Shown: in pieces, positions 14,038-23,100 of the stretch
Layout: the number at the start of each line of letters is the position of its first letter
Position numbering within the stretch: the stretch's first letter is position 1
Assembly (NCBI GenBank): GCA_018819205.1
Contig: JAHJQE010000070.1
Coordinates: forward strand, 1 to 41,824
Length of the DNA: 41,824 nt
Reading direction: 5' to 3'
From: Gammaproteobacteria bacterium
Lineage (GTDB): Bacteria; Pseudomonadota; Gammaproteobacteria; Burkholderiales; Gallionellaceae
Position numbers and translations under genes: made by a program
Notes under the pieces: generated by a model
Told to the model about the DNA's origin: nothing
Databases searched by the model: none
What the model saw: the letters and a program-made list of their open reading frames with translations, nothing else

Positions 14038-15225
14038 ATGTCTACGCCTACACTCGAATCATTGCATTTCAAGAACCGCCTGTACTGGCTGCTGCTTGCA
14101 GCCGGTGGTCTGGTCGCCACTGCAGGCATGTATGCCGTGCACCTGATGGAACATCACGGTCACATAATCACCGGCATGGACAACCAGATCGTGTGGGGCC
14201 TGCCGCATGTGTTCGCCATATTCCTGATCGTGGCGGCTTCCGGTGTGCTCAACGTCGCCTCCATCGGCTCGGTGTTCGGCAAGGCCATCTACAAGGCGCG
14301 TGCGCCGCTGGCCAGCCTGTTGTCCATCGCCATGCTGATGGGTGGTCTGACCGTGCTGATGCTGGACCTCGGGCGTCCCGACCGCATCATCGTGGCCGCG
14401 ACCAACTACAACCTGACCTCGGTGTTCGCCTGGAACGTGCTGCTGTATTCCGGCATGGTCGGTCTGGTGGTGGTCTATCTGTGGACCATGATGGAACGTC
14501 GCATGAACCCGTACAACAAGATCGCCGGCATCGGCGTGTTCGTGTGGCGCTTCGTGCTGACCACCGGCACCGGCCTGATCTTCGCTTTCCTCACTGCGCG
14601 TCAGGCCTATGGCTCGGCATTGTTGCCGCCGATGTTCATCGTGCTGTCCTTCGCCTGGGGCATGGCGGTGTTCCATCTGGTGCAGACCAGCATCTACATG
14701 TGGAATGAGAAGGAGATTGATCCGTCCATCCTGGCGCGCAAGAAGCACCTACTCGGCGTGTTCGTGCTGGGCTCGATGTACATGGTCGCCACCTATCACC
14801 TGACCAATGCCTATTTCTCGCAGCAACAGGGTTTCGAGCGCTTCATCCTGCTGGATGGCGGTATCTATCCGGGCCTGTTCTGGTGGGGCTATATCGTGCT
14901 GGGCAACATCGTGCCGCTGGCCTTGCTGTACGCGCCGGGCATCCAGCGTGACCGCTGGGCGGCGCTGGCTTCCTTGTTGATCATCCTTGGCGGTTTCGCG
15001 CTGCTGTATGTGTTCATCATCGGCGGACAGGCCTGGCCGCTCAACCTGTTCCCCGGTTACGAGGTGAGCAGTACTTTCGCGGACGGACAGATCAGCGCCT
15101 ACAGCCCCTCGATCTACGAGTTCCTGCTGGGTCTGGGTGGATTGTCGATCGCCTTCCTCATCACCACCGTCAGCGTACGCGTGTTGAACTTCATGCCGCA
15201 GGACAAGCCGTACATCGCGGACTGA
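14038..15225 (+). CDS. dsrP: DsrP NrfD/PsrC-type integral membrane subunit
   Basis: A 395-residue polytopic membrane protein of the NrfD/PsrC family with about ten hydrophobic segments from residue 20 to the end. It exchanges electrons between DsrO and the quinone pool. The ATG at 14038 is preferred because AGGGA is well placed upstream; a TTG at 14032 would overlap the dsrO stop. The last segment ends in LNFMPQDKPYIAD on the cytoplasmic side. Positioned after dsrO and before dsrN as in A. vinosum. Confidence 0.94.
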   Translation: MSTPTLESLHFKNRLYWLLLAAGGLVATAGMYAVHLMEHHGHIITGMDNQIVWGLPHVFAIFLIVAASGVLNVASIGSVFGKAIYKARAPLASLLSIAMLMGGLTVLMLDLGRPDRIIVAATNYNLTSVFAWNVLLYSGMVGLVVVYLWTMMERRMNPYNKIAGIGVFVWRFVLTTGTGLIFAFLTARQAYGSALLPPMFIVLSFAWGMAVFHLVQTSIYMWNEKEIDPSILARKKHLLGVFVLGSMYMVATYHLTNAYFSQQQGFERFILLDGGIYPGLFWWGYIVLGNIVPLALLYAPGIQRDRWAALASLLIILGGFALLYVFIIGGQAWPLNLFPGYEVSSTFADGQISAYSPSIYEFLLGLGGLSIAFLITTVSVRVLNFMPQDKPYIAD

Positions 15226-15244
15226 TCCTGCAGGAAAGGCTGCC

Positions 15245-16651
15245 ATGAACCGTATGCTGATCTCGGCAGCACATAAATCCTCCGGCAAAACCATGGTCAG
15301 TATCGGCCTGTGCGCGGCGCTCGCCGCGCGCGGTCATGCCGTGCAGCCGTTCAAGAAAGGACCGGACTACATCGATCCGATGTGGCTGGGGCAGGCCGCT
15401 GGCCATGCCTGCCGCAACCTCGATCTGTATCTGATGGAGAACGACGATGTCGTCGCCACTTTCTCACGCCATGCGTCCGAGGTGAATCTGGTCGAGGGCA
15501 ACAAGGGCTTGTACGACGGACTTGCACTGGACGGCAGCAACAGCAATGCCGCGCTGGCCAAGCTGCTCGACCTGCCGGTGATCCTGGTGATCGACGCGCG
15601 CGGCATGACACGCGGCATCGCACCGCTGATCCTCGGCTATCAGGCGTTCGACAAGGACATAAACATCGCCGGTGTCATCCTCAACAATCTGGGCGGCAAA
15701 CGTCACGAATCCAAGCTGCGCGAAGTCATCGAGCATTACACCGACGTGCCGGTGATCGGCGCCATCCAGCATGACGAACGCCTGTCCATCGTGGAGCGTC
15801 ATCTGGGCCTGATGCCCAGCAACGAATCGCATGTGGCCAACGCCAAAATCAAACAGATCGGCGAGGCCATCGCCGAGCAGGTCGATCTGGATATGCTGCT
15901 GGCGTTGACCAAGAAAGTGCCGTTGCCCGTGCCGCACAAGGCGACGGTGAGTGCCTTGCCGTGCGGCGACAAAGTGCGCATCGGTATCGCGCGCGACCGT
16001 GCCTTCGGTTTCTACTACGCCGACGACCTGGATGCGCTGGTTGCCGCCGGTGCCGAACTGGTGCCGTTCGATGCCTTGCGCGATGCGCATCTGCCCGAGG
16101 TGGACGGCCTGTACATCGGCGGCGGTTTCCCCGAGACCTGCGCTGCCGAATTGGAAGCGAACACGGCCATGCGCGGCGAGATCAGGCAGGCCATCGCCAA
16201 CGGCATGCCGGCCTATGCGGAGTGCGGCGGGCTGATGTACCTGTCGCGCAGCATCGCCTACGAGGGCCGCAGCTTCGACATGGTCGGCGCCATCCCCGGT
16301 GACGTGAAGATGCACGCCAAGCCCATCGGCCGCGGCTATGTGCATCTGAAGGAGGATGCCGAACATCTCTGGCCGCGACCTGATGCGCCGGCCAAGCAGA
16401 TCAAGGCACACGAGTTCCACTATTCGAGTCTGGAGAACCTTCCGCCCGACAGTCGCTTCGCTTACCATGTGGAGCGCGGTTACGGCATCAACGGGGATCG
16501 CGACGGCATCATCGTCAACAACCTGTTGGCCTCCTACACGCATCTGCGCACCATCGGCAGCTGCTATTGGGCCACCCGCTTCGTCGGATTCATCCGTCGT
16601 TGCAAGGGCGAGGCACTGGACTCAACTTCACTGAAAGAGAAAGCACAATGA
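15245..16651 (+). CDS. dsrN: DsrN siroheme amidase (CbiA-like)
   Basis: A 468-residue enzyme related to cobyrinic acid a,c-diamide synthase. It converts siroheme to siroheme amide, the prosthetic group of DsrAB, using glutamine and ATP. The N-terminal ATP-binding domain starts ISAAHKSSGKTMVSIGLCAAL. The C-terminal class I glutamine amidotransferase domain has YIGGGFPE and the nucleophile Cys in YAECGGLMYL near residue 327. AGGAAAGG is the ribosome site. Its stop overlaps the DUF4202 gene by four bases. No cobalamin genes are nearby, which supports DsrN over CbiA/CobB. Confidence 0.93.
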   Translation: MNRMLISAAHKSSGKTMVSIGLCAALAARGHAVQPFKKGPDYIDPMWLGQAAGHACRNLDLYLMENDDVVATFSRHASEVNLVEGNKGLYDGLALDGSNSNAALAKLLDLPVILVIDARGMTRGIAPLILGYQAFDKDINIAGVILNNLGGKRHESKLREVIEHYTDVPVIGAIQHDERLSIVERHLGLMPSNESHVANAKIKQIGEAIAEQVDLDMLLALTKKVPLPVPHKATVSALPCGDKVRIGIARDRAFGFYYADDLDALVAAGAELVPFDALRDAHLPEVDGLYIGGGFPETCAAELEANTAMRGEIRQAIANGMPAYAECGGLMYLSRSIAYEGRSFDMVGAIPGDVKMHAKPIGRGYVHLKEDAEHLWPRPDAPAKQIKAHEFHYSSLENLPPDSRFAYHVERGYGINGDRDGIIVNNLLASYTHLRTIGSCYWATRFVGFIRRCKGEALDSTSLKEKAQ

Positions 16652-17247
16652 ACACCAGCCTGTATCAGGCCGCTATCGCGGCATTCGACAAAGCCAATTC
16701 CGAAGACCCCAATCTGGAAGTGTTCGAGGGCAAGACCTATCCCAAGGAACTGCTGTATGCGCAGCGCATGACCGAGATGCAGGAGCGTTTCGCGCCGGAC
16801 GCATCCGAGGCAGTGAAACTGGCCTGCCGTGCACAGCACATCCAGCGCTGGAAGTCCGCCCGCAGCGACTACCCAATGGACAAGAAGGGCTACATGCTGT
16901 GGCGCACCAACCTGTACAAGTTCCACGCCGAGACTGCCGGTGCACTGATGAAGGAAGTGGGCTACGACGACGAGATGATCGCGCGCGTGAAGACCATCGT
17001 CGGCAAGAAGGACCTGAAGAGCAATCCCGAGACACAGCTGATGGAAGACGTGGTCGACCTGTGCTTCATCGAACACTACATGCTGCACTTCGCCGAGATG
17101 AAGCCGGACTACGACGAAGCCAAGTGGATCCTCATCATCAAGAAGACCTGGGACAAGATGTCCAACAGCGCGCACGAGTTCGCGCTGGCCGGCAAGATCA
17201 AACTGCCCGAGGCACTGGTGCCGCTGATCCTGAAGGCGATCCAGTAA
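16648..17247 (+). CDS. DUF4202 protein within the dsr operon
   Basis: A 199-residue protein of the DUF4202 family, recognised from the order FDKANSEDPN, PKELLYAQRM, ACRAQHIQRWK, YPMDKKGYMLWR, LYKFHAE, and LCFIEHYMLHF. The conserved acidic and His residues (CRAQHI, FHAE, EHY) look like a helical metal-dependent HD-type or DUF fold, but no reaction is established. The ATG at 16648 overlaps the dsrN stop, and its stop abuts cysG. Translation is therefore coupled to siroheme and DsrN genes, pointing to a role in sulfur or tetrapyrrole metabolism. It occupies the place where dsrR and dsrS stand in A. vinosum. Confidence 0.88.
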   Translation: MNTSLYQAAIAAFDKANSEDPNLEVFEGKTYPKELLYAQRMTEMQERFAPDASEAVKLACRAQHIQRWKSARSDYPMDKKGYMLWRTNLYKFHAETAGALMKEVGYDDEMIARVKTIVGKKDLKSNPETQLMEDVVDLCFIEHYMLHFAEMKPDYDEAKWILIIKKTWDKMSNSAHEFALAGKIKLPEALVPLILKAIQ

Positions 17248-18627
17248 ATGGATTATCTGCCCGTATTCCAGAAGATCGACGGCCGCCTGTGTCTGGTGGT
17301 GGGTGGCGGCGTGGTCGGCGCGCGCAAGGCGGGCGTGCTGCTCGAAGCCGGTGCCCGGGTGCGCGTGGTCGCGCCCGAGATCGACGAAGCGCTGCAGGCG
17401 CAAGCCAACGTCGAAGCGATTCTCGCCCGTTTCGAACCGCAGCATCTGGAAGGGGTGGCGCTGATCATCGCCGCTACCAATGACCGTGCAGTGAACAAGC
17501 AGGTGTCCGAGCTGGCGCAGGCGCGCAACATACCGGTCAACGTGGTGGACGATCCCGAACTGTGCAGCTTCATCATGCCGGCCATCATGGACCGCTCACC
17601 GCTGATGGTGGCGTTCTCCAGCGGCGGTGCATCGCCGGTATTGACGCGCATGATGCGCGGCAAACTGGAGACCGTCATCCCGCAGAACTACAGCAACCTC
17701 GCCGGTTTCGCCGAACGTTTCCGCGAAGAGGTGAAGCAACGCGTGACCAATCCGGCCAAGCGCCGCATCTTCTGGGAGAACGTGTTCGACGGCGTGGTGG
17801 CGGAGAAGGTGCTAACCGGCGACGAGGCAGCGGCCGAGGCCATGCTGCAACAGATGCTGGCCGACGAGGACAACATCGTGCGCGGCGAGGTGTATCTGGT
17901 CGGTGCCGGTCCCGGCGATCCGGATCTGCTGACCTTCCGTGCGCTGCGCCTGATGCAGAAGGCCGATGTGGTGGTGTATGACGCGCTGGTGTCCAAGCCC
18001 ATCGTCGAGATGACGCGCCGCGATGCGGAGCGTGTCTATGTAGGCAAACGCCGTGCCGACCATGCTTTGCCGCAGGAAGAGATCAACCTGCTGCTGGTGC
18101 GTCTGGCCAAAGAAGGCAAGCGAGTGCTGCGGCTGAAGGGCGGCGACCCGTTCATCTTCGGCCGCGGCGGCGAGGAGATCGAGACGCTGGCGGCAGAAGG
18201 CATCCCGTTCCAGGTGGTACCCGGCATCACGGCGGCGGCAGGCGTTGCGTCCTACGCGGGCATCCCGCTGACCCATAGAGACCACGCGCAATCCTGCCTG
18301 TTCGTCACCGGCCACCTCAAGGATGGCTCGATGAATCTGGACTGGGAGCAACTGGCCCGTCCGCGTCAGACCGTGGTGGTGTACATGGGCCTGCATGGTC
18401 TGGACATCCTGTGCGCGAAATTGATCGAACACGGTATGCCGGACACGACTCCGATTGCCATCGTGCAGCACGGTACGCAGCCCACGCAGCGTGTGTTCAC
18501 CGGTACGCTGGCGACCTTGCCTGCCATCGCCGAGCGCGAAAAGCCGGTCGCACCCACACTCATCATCGTCGGTGGCGTAGTCACTTTGCGCGAGAAACTC
18601 GCGTGGTTCCATCCGGAATCCAATTAG
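17248..18627 (+). CDS. cysG: Siroheme synthase (multifunctional CysG)
   Basis: A 459-residue fusion making siroheme from uroporphyrinogen III. The N-terminal 210 residues are the precorrin-2 dehydrogenase/ferrochelatase ([20 protein letters not shown] Rossmann motif). The C-terminal domain is the SAM-dependent uroporphyrinogen methyltransferase ([20 protein letters not shown], then [15 protein letters not shown] and [10 protein letters not shown]). Length matches E. coli CysG. It starts at the base after the DUF4202 stop. Its place in the dsr operon ties siroheme supply to DsrAB expression. Confidence 0.97.
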   Translation: MDYLPVFQKIDGRLCLVVGGGVVGARKAGVLLEAGARVRVVAPEIDEALQAQANVEAILARFEPQHLEGVALIIAATNDRAVNKQVSELAQARNIPVNVVDDPELCSFIMPAIMDRSPLMVAFSSGGASPVLTRMMRGKLETVIPQNYSNLAGFAERFREEVKQRVTNPAKRRIFWENVFDGVVAEKVLTGDEAAAEAMLQQMLADEDNIVRGEVYLVGAGPGDPDLLTFRALRLMQKADVVVYDALVSKPIVEMTRRDAERVYVGKRRADHALPQEEINLLLVRLAKEGKRVLRLKGGDPFIFGRGGEEIETLAAEGIPFQVVPGITAAAGVASYAGIPLTHRDHAQSCLFVTGHLKDGSMNLDWEQLARPRQTVVVYMGLHGLDILCAKLIEHGMPDTTPIAIVQHGTQPTQRVFTGTLATLPAIAEREKPVAPTLIIVGGVVTLREKLAWFHPESN

Positions 18628-18668
18628 ATTCGCTTCGCAGTCCAATTACAAACAAGGGGAGACAGAAG

Positions 18669-19562
18669 ATGAAGCAGGTGATGAGCAAGGTGTTGTTGTC
18701 CGTGGCGTTGCTGTGCGGCGCAGTGGGTGCGCAAGCGGCCGATGTGAAACTCAAACCGTTCGTGCTGGCTTCCACCAGTGCCGGAACCGTCGCCGAGAAG
18801 TCCGCACAGGTGAAGGGCGCGCTGAGCGCCGCCGGTTTCACCTTGGTCGGCGAATATGCGCCGTTCCCCACCGCCAACATCATCATCGTCACCAATGACG
18901 CGCTGAAGCAGAACGCCGCCGCTTCAGAGCATGGCGGGTATGGCGCAGTGCAGCGCGTGTCGGTGACCGCTGCCGGCAAGGATGTGCAGGTCAGCTATAC
19001 CAATCCGGTGTACATGTCGTATGTGTATCGCATGAAGGGCGATCTCTCCGATGTGTCCGCTGCGCTGGAAAAGGCGCTGGGCCGTGTGGAGGAGTTCGGC
19101 GCCAAGGGACTGACCGAGAAGCAGGCGCGCAAGTATCACTATATGTTCGGCATGGAATATTTCGACGAGCCGAGCGAGCTGGCTGAATACGGCAGCTACG
19201 ATGAAGCCGTGAAGGCGGTGGATGCAAAACTCTCAGCCAACCAGAACGGCGTGAGCAAGGTATACCGCGTGGACGTGCCGGGCAAACAGGAGACGGTGTT
19301 CGGCGTGGCGCTGAAGAGCGGGGACAAATACAAGGACGATACCTTCATCATGTCCGAGATCGACTTCCACGATGTGAAGTCCACCGCCCACCTGCCGTAC
19401 GAGGTGCTGGTGTCGGGCAACAAGGTGTATGCCTTGTATGCGCGCTTCCGCATCGCCATCAATTTCCCCGACCTGTCCATGATGGGCAAGAACAGTTTCA
19501 TGAACATCATGCAGACACCGGAAGCCATCCGTATCGCGCTCGAGGGTGCAGTGAAGAAATAA
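18669..19562 (+). CDS. Periplasmic protein of unknown function, dsr-linked
   Basis: A 297-residue protein with a clear Sec signal peptide (KVLLSVALLCGAVGAQAA, cleaved after residue 24). The mature protein has no Cys or haem motif. Its opening, SAQVKGALSAAGFTLVGEYAPFPTANIIIVTNDALK, looks like a DUF302-like alpha/beta domain; the second half (SEIDFHDVKSTAHLPYEVLVSGNKVYALYARFRIAINFPDL) is not recognised. GGGGAGA precedes the ATG. It follows cysG by 41 bp with no terminator, so it may share the dsr transcript. Periplasmic sulfur-globule or DsrJO-related roles are possible but unsupported. Confidence 0.7.
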   Translation: MKQVMSKVLLSVALLCGAVGAQAADVKLKPFVLASTSAGTVAEKSAQVKGALSAAGFTLVGEYAPFPTANIIIVTNDALKQNAAASEHGGYGAVQRVSVTAAGKDVQVSYTNPVYMSYVYRMKGDLSDVSAALEKALGRVEEFGAKGLTEKQARKYHYMFGMEYFDEPSELAEYGSYDEAVKAVDAKLSANQNGVSKVYRVDVPGKQETVFGVALKSGDKYKDDTFIMSEIDFHDVKSTAHLPYEVLVSGNKVYALYARFRIAINFPDLSMMGKNSFMNIMQTPEAIRIALEGAVKK

Positions 19563-19575
19563 GCAGGAGGTAAAG

Positions 19576-20043
19576 ATGACTGAATTGATGATTGCAGCCT
19601 ATGCGGGCGACCTGGACAAGGTGAAGCAACTGCTGGCAGCCGGTACGGACGTGAACGCGACCGACGAGGCGGGCTGGACCGCGCTGATGAAGGCCTGCTA
19701 CAACGCTGAACAGAAGTGCGGCTTCGCCGACGTGGTACAGGTGTTGATCGATGCCGGGGCCAACATCGAGGCGCCCATCGGCTACGGCGTGCGTCCGCTG
19801 ATGCTGGCCGCAGGTTATGGCGAGACTGCAGTCGTCGATACTCTTCTCAAGGCCGGTGCCGATGTGCTGGCCAAGAACGAAGGCGGTTTCACAGCACTGA
19901 TGATGGTGAAGCAGAAGTTCTATGTGGACGTCATCAACCTGCTGCACGAGGCCGAGCAACTGGCCGGTCTGGGCGAGAACAGCTGCGCCAGCAAGAACGC
20001 GCCCGGCAGCAATGTCGTCACCTTCATGAAACGACCTGAATAA
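19576..20043 (+). CDS. Small ankyrin-repeat protein
   Basis: A 155-residue protein with about four ankyrin repeats: LMIAAYAGDLDKVKQLLAAG, then GWTALMKACYNAEQ, RPLMLAAGYGETAVVDTLLKAG and GGFTALMMVKQKFYVDVINLL. No signal peptide was seen, so it is cytoplasmic. Ankyrin domains bind other proteins. GCAGGAGG is a strong ribosome site, 13 bp after the preceding stop. The C-terminus (NSCASKNAPGSNVVTFMKRPE) is unstructured. Its partner is probably encoded in this cluster, but I cannot say which. Confidence 0.82.
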   Translation: MTELMIAAYAGDLDKVKQLLAAGTDVNATDEAGWTALMKACYNAEQKCGFADVVQVLIDAGANIEAPIGYGVRPLMLAAGYGETAVVDTLLKAGADVLAKNEGGFTALMMVKQKFYVDVINLLHEAEQLAGLGENSCASKNAPGSNVVTFMKRPE

Positions 20044-20054
20044 GCGAGGACGCC

Positions 20055-20282
20055 ATGCCCTATTACATCTACCGCATCACAGAGCGACCGATCCGTATGC
20101 TGGAGAAACTGGAACAGCACGAGGTCTACAAGGAAGCCTCCACGCGAGCCAAGGAACTGCGCAAGGAAGAGGTGTGGGGCGAGAACGGCCAGATCAAAAT
20201 GATCCATGCCGAGAATGAACTGCAAGCCGAAGACCTGCTGAACGAGGTGCGCGAACCGGCGCCGCAACTGGGCGACGACTAG
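20055..20282 (+). CDS. Small charged hypothetical protein
   Basis: A 75-residue cytoplasmic protein, MPYYIYRITERPIRMLEKLEQH, followed by a highly charged helix (EASTRAKELRKEEVW) and an acidic tail. No Cys, no known motif. GCGAGGA lies ahead of the ATG, and the gene is 11 bp after the ankyrin gene, so they are probably co-transcribed. Likely a partner or regulatory peptide. I do not recognise the family. Confidence 0.65.
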   Translation: MPYYIYRITERPIRMLEKLEQHEVYKEASTRAKELRKEEVWGENGQIKMIHAENELQAEDLLNEVREPAPQLGDD

Positions 20283-20295
20283 GGCGCTGTCCACA

Positions 20296-20730
20296 ATGGA
20301 CGAGTCGGCATACAGGCAGACTCTGGAAGCGACACATCCCTTGTTGTGTCCGTTCGGCAAGGCCTTGTTCTCGGGTTGCGTCGCCTGTACCCAGGCTGGG
20401 CGGATGAACCTTGCTGAGCGTGAGTTGATCGTGTGTCGTGCCACCGATCTGCAAGTGCGCTGTGCCAATATGCACGATGCCTTGCGCCACAACTTTGGTT
20501 TCGCCATCCACATGCTGCACGATGATGCTCCCATCCCGCATGGTCAGGAGATGCGCATCCAGTGCGGCGGGCTGCGCGGCTTGCAGGACGTGTTGCGCGA
20601 CGATGCCGAGGTAACGGACGTGGACGAACTGATGCGTGCGGTAATGCAACGCTGGCCAGAGGAGGGGAGCATCCCATTCTCGGCCGTAGTACATGCCGCC
20701 CATCTGCATTACAAGGGCAGACATGGCTGA
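20296..20730 (+). CDS. Cys/His-rich hypothetical protein
   Basis: A 144-residue soluble protein with a cluster of cysteines in the first half: CPFG, SGCVAC, IVCRA, VRCANMH and later QCGGLRG. This spacing could bind an Fe-S cluster or zinc, but does not match a motif I can name. The C-terminal half is helical. No signal peptide. The ribosome site is weak (AGGGCG). It ends the block of four unknown genes between cysG and moaA, and 60 bp separate it from moaA. Confidence 0.65.
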   Translation: MDESAYRQTLEATHPLLCPFGKALFSGCVACTQAGRMNLAERELIVCRATDLQVRCANMHDALRHNFGFAIHMLHDDAPIPHGQEMRIQCGGLRGLQDVLRDDAEVTDVDELMRAVMQRWPEEGSIPFSAVVHAAHLHYKGRHG

Positions 20731-20790
20731 ATTAAAGCCCCGCAACCGCTACAATCAACCCGACTTCGCCAACAACGAGCCACCCACTGA

Positions 20791-21777
20791 ATGAACGACG
20801 CTGCCACATTGCAAGACCGCTACGGCCGCCGCATCGATTATCTGCGATTGTCGGTGACCGACCGTTGTGACCTGCGTTGCAGCTACTGCATGCCGCAGGG
20901 TTTCAGCGACTACGAGCTGCCCTCGGACTGGCTGACCTTCGACGAGATCGAGCGCGTGGTGGCCGCCTTCGCACGCAAGGGCACCTCGCGTTTCCGCATC
21001 ACCGGCGGCGAACCGCTGCTGCGTCGCGACCTGAGCGGCTTGGCCGCGCGTTTGTCGGTGTTGCCGGGCGTGGATGACCTGTCGCTCAGCACCAACGCCA
21101 CCCATCTCGCGCAGCACGCCGCAGCCCTCAAGACGGCGGGTGTCACCCGGCTCAACATCAGCCTCGATTCCCTGTGCGCCGAACGTCTGCAACAGATCAC
21201 GCGCCGCGATGCGCTGGACGAGATACTGGAAGGGTTGCTGGTCGCCAAGGCCAGCGGCTTCGCGCCGATCAAGATCAACATGGTGGTGATGGCCGGTGTG
21301 AACGAGGACGAAGTGGAGGACATGGCCGCGTTCTGTTTCCGCCACGGTTTCGTGCTGCGCCTGATCGAGACCATGCCCATGGGCGAGACCGGCCGCAACG
21401 CGGCTTATGTCGATCTGCAACCCATCCGCCAGCGCCTGCAGACGCGCTTTGGTCTGGTGGACGGCATCATCGGCGGCGGCGGCCCGGCGCGCTACCTGGT
21501 CACGCCGGACGGCAAGTCCAGCATCGGCTTCATCACGCCCATGTCGCAACACTTCTGCGAGACCTGCAATCGCGTGCGCCTGTCTGTGGATGGCACGCTC
21601 TACCTGTGCCTGGGGCAGGAGAACGCCTTGCCGCTGCGTCCGCTGTTGCGCGCGGGTTGCAGCGACGAAGAACTGGATGCCGCCATCCGCGGCGCCATCG
21701 AACTCAAACCCGAGCGCCACGAGTTCAGCGAACAACCCGGCAAGATCATACGCATCATGTCGATGACAGGAGGATGA
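20791..21777 (+). CDS. moaA: GTP 3',8-cyclase (radical SAM)
   Basis: A 328-residue MoaA that starts molybdenum cofactor synthesis by rearranging GTP. The radical-SAM cluster cysteines are in [10 protein letters not shown] near residue 30. A second cluster near the C-terminus uses [10 protein letters not shown] and a further Cys in [20 protein letters not shown] is the SAM-binding GGEP motif. One departure: the usual terminal GG is present as ...MSMTGG. First of eight Moco genes with minimal spacing to moaC. Confidence 0.97.
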   Translation: MNDAATLQDRYGRRIDYLRLSVTDRCDLRCSYCMPQGFSDYELPSDWLTFDEIERVVAAFARKGTSRFRITGGEPLLRRDLSGLAARLSVLPGVDDLSLSTNATHLAQHAAALKTAGVTRLNISLDSLCAERLQQITRRDALDEILEGLLVAKASGFAPIKINMVVMAGVNEDEVEDMAAFCFRHGFVLRLIETMPMGETGRNAAYVDLQPIRQRLQTRFGLVDGIIGGGGPARYLVTPDGKSSIGFITPMSQHFCETCNRVRLSVDGTLYLCLGQENALPLRPLLRAGCSDEELDAAIRGAIELKPERHEFSEQPGKIIRIMSMTGG

Positions 21778-21778
21778 G

Positions 21779-22273
21779 ATGAGCCTGACCCATTTCAGCG
21801 AATCCGGGCGCGCACGCATGGTGGACGTCTCGGGCAAGGAAGCCACCATCCGCGTGGCTATCGCCAGCGGCACCATCCGCATGCATCCGCAGACATTGCA
21901 GCGCATCCGCGACGGCAAGATCGGCAAGGGCAACGTGTTGGCCGTGGCGGACGTCGGCGCGGTGATGGCCGCCAAGCGCACACCTGACATCATCCCCATG
22001 TGCCACGCCATCAGTCTCTCCGGTGTGCAGGTCGAATTCAACGAAGTGGCCGAAGCGGATGCGCAAGGCTGTGTCGGCCTGCGCGCCCAGGTCACCGCAA
22101 GCTGCGTCGGCCAGACCGGCGTCGAGATGGAAGCGCTGACCGCCGTCAACGTCGCGCTGCTCACCATCTATGACATGTGCAAAGCCATCGACCGCGGCAT
22201 GCGCATCGAGAACGTGCAACTCGACGAGAAACGGGGCGGCAAGAGCGGTGTGTGGAAACGCGGGGAGAGCAAA
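21779..22273 (+). CDS. moaC: Cyclic pyranopterin monophosphate synthase
   Basis: A MoaC of 165 residues that acts directly after Moa[30 protein letters not shown] and the catalytic [23 protein letters not shown] segment are all present. AGGAGG lies before the ATG. The stop TGA at 22274-22276 overlaps the moaD ATG at 22273, so the true end including the stop is 22276. Its length is normal for the family. Confidence 0.96.
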
Positions 22274-22512
22274 TGATCAAGGTCCTTTTCTTCGGCCCGG
22301 TCGCCGACCGTGTGGAAATGCGCGAAATGGATATCGACTACTCCGACGGCATGACCCTGCACGATGTCACGCACAAGGTCGGCATGCTCTATCCCGGCGC
22401 ACTCAGCATCGTCAGCTTCATCGCCGTCAATCAGGAACAGGTGCACGACAAGCAGACGGCACTGAAAGACAACGACGAGATCGCCTTTATGGCGAAATTT
22501 TCAGGGGGCTGA
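22273..22512 (+). CDS. moaD: Molybdopterin synthase small subunit
   Basis: A 79-residue ubiquitin-like sulfur carrier ending in the required Gly-Gly (MAKFSGG), which is thiocarboxylated to supply the dithiolene sulfur. The ATG at 22273 overlaps the moaC stop (ATGA); longer upstream frames lack conservation. The next gene of the pathway, moaE, is separated from it by a hairpin repeat. Confidence 0.94.
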   Translation: MIKVLFFGPVADRVEMREMDIDYSDGMTLHDVTHKVGMLYPGALSIVSFIAVNQEQVHDKQTALKDNDEIAFMAKFSGG

Positions 22513-22538
22513 GATGCATAATGCAAACCACCAACCCC

Positions 22539-22662
22539 GTCATTCCGGCGCAGGCCGGAATCCAGTCCAAACAAAGATCCCGCGCAGCGGACAAACCCGA
22601 ATGGAGTCCTGCTGCGCAGGGGTCATCTTTTCTATCTGGATTCCGGCCTACGCCGGAATGAC
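22539..22662. repeat. Nested inverted repeat (MITE/REP-like) between moaD and moaE
   Basis: Two 27-bp arms, 22539-22565 and 22636-22662, are inverted copies with a single mismatch; each arm is itself palindromic around CCGG. The inner part adds a second pairing (AAAGAT ... ATCTTT with CGCAGC/GCTGCG). The whole 124-bp segment could fold into one long hairpin. The arms resemble the ATTCCGGC-type interspersed repeats seen in many beta- and gammaproteobacteria. It carries no gene and sits inside an operon, where an RNA hairpin could affect transcript stability or moaE expression. Confidence 0.8.
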
Positions 22663-22674
22663 GAAGGGGAATGT

Positions 22675-23100
22675 ATGAGCGAACCTGTTCGCATTCAGAT
22701 TGAAGACTTCTCGCAAGACGCCGAGATCGCCGCCCTCAAGGCATCTTCCAAACGTATGGGCGGCATCGCCACCTTCCTCGGCTGCGCGCGCGACTTCTCT
22801 GAAGGCCGCGACGTCAGCCAGATCAGCTTCGAAGCCTACGGCAGCATGGCGCTGGCCGAGATGCGCAAACTGCGCGAAGAAGCCATCAGCAAGTTCGACC
22901 TGCTCGATGCTCGCATCGTGCACCGCGTCACCACCGTGCAAGCCGGTGACAACATCGTCTTCATCGCCGCCGGTGCCGCCCATCGCGCCGCCGCCTTCGA
23001 CGCCTGTCGCTGGATGATCGACGAACTTAAACAGCGCGTGCCGATCTGGAAAAAAGAGATCACGCCACAAGGGGAATCATGGGTCACACCCCATCCGTAA
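22675..23100 (+). CDS. moaE: Molybdopterin synthase large subunit
   Basis: A 141-residue MoaE, the catalytic subunit that pairs with MoaD. IATFLGCARDFSEG, the SFEAYGSMALAEM segment and the active-site Lys in WKKEI are present. AAGGGGAA precedes the ATG. It starts 13 bp after the inverted repeat, and its 3' end overlaps mobB by 22 bp. Confidence 0.95.
   Translation: MSEPVRIQIEDFSQDAEIAALKASSKRMGGIATFLGCARDFSEGRDVSQISFEAYGSMALAEMRKLREEAISKFDLLDARIVHRVTTVQAGDNIVFIAAGAAHRAAAFDACRWMIDELKQRVPIWKKEITPQGESWVTPHP

Noticed and set aside
15245-16651. Cobyrinic acid a,c-diamide synthase of cobalamin synthesis
   Set aside because: No other cobalamin genes are nearby and the gene sits at the dsrN position, so siroheme amidation is the better reading.
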